Of a stretch of DNA of 64,000 bases, positions 13,201-21,572 are shown piece after piece. This stretch comes from Lepas anatifera. Taxonomy: Eukaryota > Arthropoda > Thecostraca > Lepadidae. The translations under genes were made by a program, and so were the position numbers. The notes below the pieces were generated by a model, which saw nothing but the letters and a program-made list of their open reading frames with translations, searched no databases and was not told where the DNA came from. Where the stretch lies: the NCBI GenBank assembly GCA_034440635.1, contig JAOTON010000477.1, positions 798,001 to 862,000 on the forward strand, given 5' to 3'. Position 1 is the first letter of the stretch; every line of letters starts with the position of its first letter.

Positions 13201-16200
13201 GTGGGGATGGAGCTGTTCGCCGGCCGTGTGAGGCCGCAGCCGTTCCGGCCCCGTCAGCCCTCGGACTGCGGCGACCCCCGGCTCCTGAACACCGAGTTCG
13301 GCCGACTGCAGTACTGCGCCAACAACTTCAACAGCCTGTCGTCGGCGCTGGCTACGCTGCTGGAGCTGATGGTGGTGAACCAGTGGCACGTGATCGCCGA
13401 CGGACACGCCGCCGTCACCACCAAGTGGGCGCGCCTCTTCTTCGTGGCCTTCCACCTCGGCTGCGTGGTGATCGTGCTCAAGTGAGTCGCGAATGAACAG
13501 CGCGATGTGATGCTCACTTCCCACCAGACCAGTGATACGTGCTGAGAAACCGCTGCAGCTTCAGTGTCGTCTCCCTGGCGATCAGATGTACTGCCTGCGA
13601 CCGACTGCTATGTTCTGAGGCAGTGCTGGTACTGCAGCTGTCTTCTGAGGCAGTGCTGGTAATGCTGTGTTCTGAGGAAGCACTGGTACTGCTGTGTTCT
13701 TAGGCAGAGCTGGCACTGCTGTCTTCTGAGGCAGTGCTAGTCTATCTGTGTTCCGTGGCAGCGCTGGTACATCTGTGTTCCGTGGCAGTGCTGGTACATC
13801 TGTGTTCCGTGGCAGTGCTGGTACCTCTGTGTTCCGTGGCAGTGCTGGTACCTCTGTGTTCCGTGGCAGTGCTGGTGCCTCTGTGTTCCGTGGCAGTGCT
13901 GGTGCCTCTGTGTTCCGTGGCAGTGCTGGTATTTCTGTGTTCCCTGGCAGTGCTGGTACATCTGTGTTCCATGGCAGTGCTGGTACTTCTATGTTCAAGG
14001 CAGTGCTGGTACTGCTGTGCTCTGTGGTAGTGCTGTTTTTGCTGTGTTATGAGCCAGTGCTGGTACTGCTGTGTTCTTAGGCAGTGCTGCTACTGCTTTG
14101 CTCCATGGCAGTGCTGGTATATCTGTGCACCTTGGCAGTATTCCGTAGCAGTATGTTCCGTGGCAGTGCTGGTACTGCTGTGTTCCGTAGCAGTATGTTT
14201 TATGTTCCGTGGCAGTATACTGGGTTTTCATGCCGTGACCACGGATATCGCGCCGGCAGCATCTTCACAGCCTTCGTGCTGGAGGCCTTCATTCTAGAGT
14301 TCACCGCCGACCGCACCAGCACGGAGAGCAAGGTGGAGAAGACCATCGCCGAACTGGGACTTGCCATCGGCAGGTGGGTAACTGCTGGGACTGAAATGGT
14401 CGGCAGTTTGATGTTTCCGCCGCCGAGGGGTGAGGACCACGCTGGTCACATGTCGTACCCAGACCCCGCGGATCCTCGATAGAAGCCAGCTGAAAGTACT
14501 GGGTTTAAATTTGGTGCTTTTCTGTCTTTCGAGTGTGGATTGCAACGCCTTGTACTACTCAACCAGTTTTCTTGGTTGTATCCGCATTGGGGGAAGGCTG
14601 TCAATCATTTGATGTGTAGCTGTGGTTTTTAAGTTTGTGATATTTGTGTATCCCATGTAAAAATCATGTATCCTTCTTCCGCGTTCATGCCGTACGAAAA
14701 ATGAGTCCGCATGAAGCTTCACCCGTACAAAATTCCACAGATCCCCTGTACGGCATCCGAGAAGGTGCCCATCTCATGATTTGTTACTTAGACATAGACT
14801 TCAAATTTATAGAGGGGCCGTTCTGACTTAATTTTTCTCGTTCCTGGATCGCAAGCAGGGGGAAAACAAGTCAGGCTGGTTCGAAAAAACACCAGGAATA
14901 TGTTGCTGAGACGGTCGACCCCTGCCTGACTCCTTGCTGCTGTGTGTACCGTGTGCAGTAAGGTGCCTGACGCGGGTTTGTGTGTACCGTGCGCAGTGAG
15001 GTGCCTGACGCGGACCTGTGTGTACCGTGCGCAGTGAGGTGCCTGACGCGGGCCTGTGTGTACCGTGTGCAGTGAGGTGCCTGACGCGGGCCTGTGTGTA
15101 CCGTGTGCAGTGAGATGCCTGACGCGGGCCTGTGTGTACCATGCGCAGTAAGGTGCCTGACGTGGACCTGTGTGTACCATGCGCAGTGAGGTGCCTGACG
15201 CGGGCCTGTGTGTACCGTGTGCAGTAAGGTGCCTGACGCGGACCTGTGTGTACCATGCGCAGTAAGGTGCCTGACGTGGACCTGTGTGTACCATGCGCAG
15301 TAAGGTGCCTAACGCGGGCCTGTGTGTACCATGCGCAGTAAGGTGCCTGACGCGGACCTGTGTGTACCGTGTGCAGTAAGGTGCCTGACGCGGACCTGTG
15401 TGTACCATGCGCAGTGAGGTACCTGACGCCGGCCTGTGTGTACCGTGTGCAGTGAGATGCCTAACGCGGGCCTTGTGTACCATGCGCAGTAAGGTGCCTG
15501 ACGCGGACCTGTGTGTACCGTGTGCAGTAAGGTGCCTGACGCGGACCTGTGTGTACCATGCGCAGTGAGGTACCTGACGCCGGCCTGTGTGTACCGTGTG
15601 CAGTGAGATGCCTGACGCGGGTTTGTGTGTACCGTGTGCAGTAAGGTGCCTGACGCGGGCCTGTGTGTACCGTGTGCAGTAAGGTGCCTGACGCGGGCCT
15701 GTGTGTACCGTGCGCAGTAAGGTGCCTGACGCGGGCCTGTGTGTACCATGCGCAGTAAGGTGCCTGACGCCGGCCTGTGTGTACCGTGTGCAGTAAGGTG
15801 CCTGACGCGGGCCTGTGTGTACCATGCGCAGTAAGGTGCCTGACGCGGGCCTGTGTGTACCATGCGCAGTAAGGTATCTGACGCGGGCCTGTGTGTACCG
15901 TGCGCAGTAAGGAAGCTGACGCGGGCCTGTGTGTACCGTGCGCAGTAAGGTGCCTGACGCGGGCCTGTGTGTACCGTGCGCAGTAAGGTGCCTGACGCCG
16001 GCCTGTGTGTACCGTGCGCAGTAAGGTATCTGACGCGGGCCTGTGTGTACCGTGCGCAGTAAGGTGCCTGACGCCGGCCTGTGTGTACCGTGCGCAGTAA
16101 GGTGCCTGACGCGGGCCTGTGTGTACCGTGCGCAGTGAGGTACCTGACGCGGGCCTGTGTGTACCGTGTGCAGTGAGATGCCTGACGCGGGTTTGTGTGT

Positions 16201-19200
16201 ACCGTGTGCAGTAAGGTGCCTGACGCGGGCCTGTGTGTACCGTGTGCAGTAAGGTGCCTGACGCCGGCCTGTGTGTACCGTGTGCAGTAAGGTGCCTGAC
16301 GCGGGTTTGTGTGTACCGTGCGCAGTAAGGTGCTTGACGCGGGCCTGTGTGTACCGTGCGCAGTAAGGTGCCTGACGCGGGCCTGTGTGTACCGTGCGCA
16401 GTGAGGTACCTGACGCGGGCCTGTGTGTACCGTGTGCAGTGAGATGCCTGACGCGGGTTTGTGTGTACCGTGTGCAGTAAGGTGCCTGACGCGGGCCTGT
16501 GTGTACCGTGTGCAGTAAGGTGCCTGACGCGGGTTTGTGTGTACCGTGCGCAGTAAGGTGCTTGACGCGGGCCTGTGTGTACCGTGCGCAGTAAGGTGCC
16601 TGACGCGGGCCTGTGTGTACCGTGTGCAGTAAGGTGCCTGACGCCGGCCTGTGTGTACCGTGTGCAGTAAGGTGCCTGACGCGGGTTTGTGTGTACCGTG
16701 CGCAGTAAGGTGCTTGACGCGGGCCTGTGTGTACCGTGCGCAGTAAGGTGCCTGACGCGGGCCTGTGTGTACCGTGCGCAGTGTGGTGCCCGACGTGGAC
16801 CTGTGTGTACCGTGCGCAGTAAGGTGCTTGACGCGGGCCTGTGTGTACCGTGCGCAGTAAGGTGCCTGACGCGGGCCTGTGTGTACCGTGCGCAGTGTGG
16901 TGCCCGACGTGGACCTGTGTGTACCATGCGCAGTGAGGTGCCCGACGTGGACCTGTGTGTACCGTGCGCAGTAAGGTGCTTGACGCGGGCCTGTGTGTAC
17001 CGTGCGCAGTAAGGTGCTTGACGCGGGCCTGTGTGTACCGTGCGCAGTAAGGTGCCTGACGCGGGCCTGTGTGTACCGTGCGCAGTGTGGTGCCCGACGT
17101 GGACCTGTGTGTACCGTGCGCAGTAGGTGCTTGACGCGGGCCTGTGTGTACCGTGCGCAGTAAGGTGCCTGACGCGGGCCTGTGTGTACCGTGCGCAGTG
17201 TGGTGCCCGACGTGGACCTGTGTGTACCATGCGCAGTGAGGTGCCTGACGCGGGCCTGTGTGTACCATGCGCAGTAAGGTGCTTGACGTGGACCTGTGTG
17301 TACTGTGTGCAGTAAGGTGCCTGACGCGGGTTTGTGTGTACCGTGCGCAGTAAGGTGCCTGACGCGGGCCTGTGTGTACCGTGCGCAGTGTGGTGCCCGA
17401 CGCGGGCCTGTGTGTACCGTGTGCAGTAAGGTGCCTGACGCGGGTTTGTGTGTACCGTGCGCAGTAAGGTGCCTGACGCGGGCCTGTGTGTACCGTGCGC
17501 AGTGTGGTGCCCGACGCGGGCCTGTGTGTACCATGCGCAGTAAGGTGCCTGACGCGGGCCTGTGTGTACCGTGCGCAGCAAGGTGCCTGACGCGGGTTTG
17601 TGTGTACCGTGCGCAGTAAGGTACCTGACGCGGGCCTGTGTGTACCGTGCGCAGTAAGGTGCCTGACGCGGGTTTGTGTGTACCGTGCGCAGTAAGGTGC
17701 CTGACGCGGGTTTGTGTGTACCGTGCGCAGTAAGGTGCCTGACGCGGGTTTGTGTGTACCGTGCGCAGTAAGGTGCCTGACGCGGGCCTGTGTGTACCGT
17801 GCGCAGTAAGGTGCCTGACGCGGGCCTGTGTGTACCGTGCGCAGTAAGGTGCCTGACGCGGGTTTGTGTGTACCGTGCGCAGCAAGGTGCCTGACGCGGG
17901 TTTGTGTGTACCGTGCGCAGTAAGGTGCCTGACGCGGGCCTGTGTACCGTGCGCAGTAAGGTGCCTGACGCGGGTTTGTGTGTACCGTGCGCAGTAAGGT
18001 GCCTGGCGCGGGCCTCTGTGTACGGTGTGCAGCGAGGTGCCTGACGCGGGCCTGTGTGTACCGTGCGCAGTAAGGTGCCTGACGCGGGCCTGTGTGTACC
18101 GTGCGCAGTAAGGTACCTGACGCGGGCCTGTGTACCGTACGCAGTAAGGTACCTGACGCGGGCCTGTGTGTACCGTGCGCAGTAAGGTGCCGGAGCCGCA
18201 GCCGGCGAGTTCGAGCGGCGGCGGCGGCGGCGACTCGGCGGGCAGCACGTACGTACACCTGACGGAGAGCGACCAGCTGGACGCCGACCACGACCGCTGG
18301 CCGGAGGCGGCCGATACCGAGCTCTCCGCCGCCACCGGCGTCCGCTTCCACATCAGCCGCCGTGAGTTACCCGACGAACCCGCGTCTCGCCTTAGTTACT
18401 ATACCCGCTGAACCCGCGTCTCATCTTAATAGGTACCCGCCGAACCCGCGTCTCATCTTTAAGGTACCCGCCGCACCCGCGTAAGACTCTCGTAATATAT
18501 CCGCTGAACCCGCGCCAGTCCCCTTAATGTACCCGCTGAACCCGCATTCTGAAACATTTTGAGTGTTCCTCTGAACCCGCGCTAGACACCCGGAGTCACC
18601 GGCCAAACCCGGTACAGACACCCTGAAATGGCCACCGTACCCGCGTCGGACAACTTGAGCTAGACCCACTAAACGGGTACCCGACACCCTGAGCTTCCCA
18701 TTGAACCCGCGCTAGACACCCTGGCTTAGTAGCCCCAGTCTCCTTGAGATACCCGCACAACCCGCAACAGAGCCGTATCCCAGAGAACCAGAGGACCGGC
18801 CCACGGAACCATCTGATTTCATTGTTTTTCTGAACTAATTTTGCGCAGAAAATACTTCAATAATTTTGTACCGATACATATTAATAGGATATCCGTTTTT
18901 TTTCATTTTGCGAGAAAATACTTAAAGGAATTTAGCTCCTGCTGTTTCCACCCTAAAGGAAAAAAAGTAGATAACTGTCATATTTAAGATGGCAAACACT
19001 GTGTATTTCAGTGCCTTTTATTAGTCGTATCAGATTGTTTCTGTTGTTCGTTGTTTCTCTGTTGTTCGTTGTTTCCTTAATTTCATTCTTAGAGTGCGTC
19101 ACCCGTTCCGCCATACTTCACGTGGATTATGTCTATTTCATCCGCCACCTTTTGAAATAAGTGGATTATCTTGAACTAACCAGTGAATATAACCGGAATG

Positions 19201-19375
19201 GTGTGCATTATGCATTGATGCGTGCTGGGTTTGTTTCTTTAGAGACCCTTATCCACCGCCTGCTGCTTCGTAATTAGCCCGGCACTCGCTGACAGGCGCC
19301 CGCAACGTGGAGGTGCTCCTTCAAAGGATGTTCGAGGCGGAAGACACCCCCGAGCCAGCCAACGGCGCCCCGTGA
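4247..19375 (+). CDS. TPCN: Two-pore cation channel, 17 exons, 781 aa
   Basis: Endolysosomal voltage/PI(3,5)P2-gated Na+/Ca2+ channel family with two six-helix repeats. Coding exons: 4247-4339, 4825-4913, 5329-5449, 5917-6045, 6487-6551, 7007-7180, 7646-7747, 8209-8335, 9875-10067, 10362-10536, 10971-11135, 11473-11540, 12732-12898, 13177-13481, 14260-14373, 18183-18361, 19296-19375. Every donor/acceptor phase agrees, and 781 aa fits the family (about 750-820). Repeat I has ALIEKPALP after S1, the S4-S5 linker with VRRAWRSV (basic lipid-binding cluster) and pore filter TTANSPD near residue 250. An EF-like linker follows. Repeat II has S4 RVLRLVK and filter VVNQW near residue 623, then a FVLEAFILEF S6. 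The filter II residue is Q where vertebrate TPC1/2 have N. The paralogue (TPC1, 2 or 3) is not settled by eye. Exon 2's start and exon 10's acceptor were chosen by phase. Introns 8, 12, 14 and 15 are mostly minisatellite. Confidence 0.9.
5410..5514 (+). repeat. Duplicated 3' end of exon 3 plus donor
   Basis: Bases 5410-5456 (exon end CGAGAAGCCCGCACTACC... through the GTGAGT donor at 5450) are repeated almost exactly at 5468-5514, a period of 58 bp. The intron therefore starts with a second, decoy exon end and a second GTGAGTG donor at 5508. Only the first donor keeps the frame into exon 4. Confidence 0.85.
7917..8073. mobile_element. Small foldback element in intron 7
   Basis: The segment opens with GGCGGATTCAGG and closes with TTGTATCCGCCA, imperfect terminal inverted repeats resembling those of the MITE copies at 27204 and 60186. 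No clear target duplication was seen, so membership of the same family is tentative. It sits between two-pore channel exons 7 and 8. Confidence 0.4.
8469..9874 (+). repeat. 26-bp minisatellite filling two-pore channel intron 8
   Basis: About 54 tandem copies of a 26-bp unit, core AGAGTAACTGTGGTGCCTG followed by TCCCATC. The array ends exactly at exon 9. The acceptor CCCGTCAG at 9867-9874 is the same segment of the last unit, and the previous equivalent position (9849) is exactly 26 bp upstream. Each unit therefore carries a CAG that looks like the real acceptor. The array starts about 130 bp after the exon 8 donor. Confidence 0.95.
11780..12729 (+). repeat. 27-28 bp minisatellite in two-pore channel intron 12
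   Basis: About 34 copies of a unit with core GTGAGGGTGAAGCCTCCC and CGTGCTCAT, varying in length by 1-3 bases. The last unit degenerates into the acceptor of exon 13 (GCTCGGCAG at 12723-12731). The exon start, ACGGTGCGCC, resembles the unit's GAGGGTGAAGCC, so the array probably also began as copies of the exon edge. Confidence 0.9.
13612..14222 (+). repeat. 27-bp minisatellite in two-pore channel intron 14
   Basis: About 22 copies of a 27-bp unit with cores GTTCCGTGGCAG and TGCTGGTACCTCTGT; the outer copies are more diverged. It ends about 37 bp before the exon 15 acceptor (14259). Unlike the neighbouring arrays it is not clearly in register with a splice site. Confidence 0.9.
14940..18192 (+). 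repeat. 38-bp minisatellite filling two-pore channel intron 15
   Basis: About 85 copies of a 38-bp unit, with cores GTAAGGTGCCTGACGCGGGC and CTGTGTGTACCGTGCGCA. The unit runs into exon 16: the acceptor GTGCGCAG ends at 18182 and the exon opens TAAGGTGCC, the next bases of the repeat. The preceding equivalent position is 18145, exactly 38 bp away. The unit has no stop codon in any minus-strand phase and 38 is not a multiple of 3, so very long open frames on the minus strand are a by-product. Confidence 0.97.
18364..18775 (+). repeat. Diverged repeat next to exon 16 donor
   Basis: Directly after the GTGAGT donor of exon 16 (18362) comes a run of loose copies of TACCCGCTGAACCCGCG plus TCTCATCTT, spaced about 35-45 bp, fading out near 18770. 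It is older or less homogenised than the other arrays. It begins within the donor-proximal bases of the intron. Confidence 0.65.
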
Positions 19376-21053
19376 TCTCTCAACTCGCGCGCCGTGACGT
19401 CGCTTTCTCTCAGTGTGTAACGTCACGGTCTCCTAACGCCGAGAGGTCGCTCTGCCGTGCCGTGACGTCGCACCTGCGTGCTGGACGGCGGCCGTGGGTG
19501 CGTGCTAATGTGCTGATGCCCTTGGTAAATTTCCGAAAATGTGGGTAACCTCCCAGGGATGTGCTTCTCTGCGACTGGCATCGGAAGGACACCGCCTCTC
19601 TGTTGGGGGAATGAGGAAAGTGTGACTGTAGGGACGTATCACGCGGGGGCTGGTCCTGCCCCTCGTGCTCCCCCTAATGAGTCGGGGATGTTGTTTTAGG
19701 TCCTTCCAGTAGTCATGTAGCCTCTCGGCTCTGGAAGGACCGGGCTGCGGCTCCCAGGGCCACAGCCCGGTCGGGGTCGGGGCTGGTGACTTTTGTAGCG
19801 GCTTTGGGCCTGAATGGTAGCTCTCACGCTACCGGAGAGCGCTTCGAGATGACGCGGTCACCGAAGGTAAACGCGGTTCATGTTGCTGGTCCGACTTACT
19901 CAGAGCACCGAATACGGAACCCAATTTTGAGCGGTGCCTTTCTCATGGGGCTGCTTTTTCCCCTCCAGCCGGAAAGCGTAGAATTGGCTTCTTTGTTGGG
20001 ACTTTTCAGGAAAAGCCGCCGGAAGGGGAGAATCGATGATGTCGGTTCCTGATGAGGCCGTTGTTCCTGATCTCGGTGGATTTTTGGTTTGTTCCCTGTT
20101 GAAAGGCGTCCTTTTGCACGATACTGCAGCGCAGGAAGCACCTGTTAGACGTTGTGCGCATTACTATTACTACTAGCATCTCTGTACTTAACTCCGTTAC
20201 CTGAAGTATGTCTACCCTGTAATCTCCCGAAGAGCCTCCTAATCAACGATAACCATTTTCTAGTGCATTATATAACATAGTTTTCTTTGTCATGCCTGTG
20301 AGTGATTGCTTTTTTACCCTGGTTTGGCTGAATAATCTTGTTATCGGGCCAAGTCAGTACCAGCAACGAAAATGACCAAGCTTGGCTGTTACGAGGGCGC
20401 CGCCATATTTAACCAGAATGTAATTACTGTCACTATCGCCGCGCCGTGTTGTCCCAAAAATTGTACAAACTAGTGCTCCATACGTACCGCCTGGTACTAA
20501 TGTACGCCTCTGTGATATGACCTTTATGTAGCTACTCAATGTGCGATCGGATGAAACGGCAAGGGATGCCGCTTGTTATGTATGTGTAGCCACTATGCAT
20601 GCCTAAGCCTTTCGTTCAAGCCTACCCGTATTTAACTTGTATTTAGGGGAATAAGGCTATGCGGATTGTATAGGCGGTTTTCTGATGTAGATATATTCTT
20701 ATCGTGCTGGAAGGGCAGTATGCTCATTGTTAATGTTATTTCTGGGATATTTACCCTCGCGTGAGCTGCGCTTTGTATGCAGCAGTTAGCTGGCATTGTG
20801 CCCGTGGTGGCGCGTGAGGTCTGTTTCTGTATCATATACACTGGAGAGGGAGGCCGGTATTGTCTACCGACTGGCCACTGTAGGAATGCGAGAGCGAGTG
20901 TGCAGTTGTTGTCTGCGGCCTTCTTTCCGTAATAAATCACTCGAAGGGTAAGAAGGATTCCTGACTCGTCGTGGCAGCAGTTATAAACGGACAAAGCAGG
21001 AACTCAAGCACATGGTGTAGTTTGACGCATCCACAATTACCCAAATTGTCTGC
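19376..21053. other. Two-pore channel 3' flank; no gene recognised
   Basis: About 1.7 kb separates the two-pore channel stop from the K2P promoter. It probably includes the channel's 3' UTR. A perfect inverted repeat GGTCCTTCCAG/CTGGAAGGACC (19699-19709 and 19731-19741) is followed at once by CCGGGCTG/CAGCCCGG (19740-19747 and 19763-19770), predicting two adjacent hairpins. No clear poly(A) signal close to the stop and no convincing exon was seen. Confidence 0.5.
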
Positions 21054-21091
21054 TATAAAAGTGAGCACGCACGGTGTCTTTCGGTCCAGTC
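21054..21091 (+). promoter_or_regulatory. Core promoter of the K2P gene (TATA + initiator)
   Basis: TATAAAAG at 21054-21061 is followed 34 bases later by TCCAGTC at 21085-21091, close to the arthropod-type initiator TCAGTY with the start A at 21088. The spacing suits TATA-dependent initiation. This would give a 5' UTR of about 485 nt before the ATG at 21573. It is inferred from sequence alone. Confidence 0.55.
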
Positions 21092-21137
21092 GGAAAGCGG
21101 AGAAGTCATGTGCCACACAGGGCAGAGCTAGGGTCCG

Positions 21138-21482
21138 GGCGACCATCCCGGAGACTTGTCACCCAGCGACATCTCGCGCCGTTTCCATGGATACTGGGCG
21201 AGCATCCCGGACGACACCCGGAGACATCTCGCGCCGTTTCCATGGAGACCGGAACACCAACACTGGGTGATCCGGCGGCGGTATCTCTGACCGCTGATCA
21301 ATAGCTGACTCTGGGATCGACACGCACCTCCCGGCACTCTCCCATCAGCAGTAGCCGGACGGCTGCAGAGCCAGTCGGACGCAGCAGCCGCCCTGACACT
21401 CCATCAGCAGTAGCGGGGCGGAGGCAGAGCCAGTCGGACGCAGCAGCCGCCCTCAGACACCCTTCCATCAGCAGTACCCGGG
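21138..21482 (+). repeat. Tandem duplications in the K2P 5' leader
   Basis: Two separate local duplications lie in the predicted 5' UTR. About 55 bp carrying GACATCTCGCGCCGTTTCC is present twice (21168 and 21223). A 59-64 bp unit carrying CCATCAGCAGTA and CCAGTCGGACGCAGCAGCCG is repeated from about 21342 to 21482, with starts at 21342, 21401 and 21465. They could add structure or upstream elements to the leader. Confidence 0.7.
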
Positions 21483-21572
21483 TGGCGGAAGAGGGCAGCC
21501 GCCGCTCGGCCCCCGTCTCACTCGGCAGGCACTACACACCGGCCCCGCAGGCGCCGGCGGCAGCGGCCGGGG

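Noticed and set aside
13582..14231. Repetitive frames on both strands in two-pore channel intron 14
   Set aside because: They follow the 27-bp minisatellite, whose length is a multiple of three and so stays open; they lie inside an intron with phase-matched flanking exons.
14788..18353. Minus-strand open frames of 1187, 1014 and 706 codons with a 38-residue repeat
   Set aside because: They read the 38-bp minisatellite, whose unit has no stop in any minus-strand phase; all three frames are open at once and the plus strand carries channel exons at both ends.
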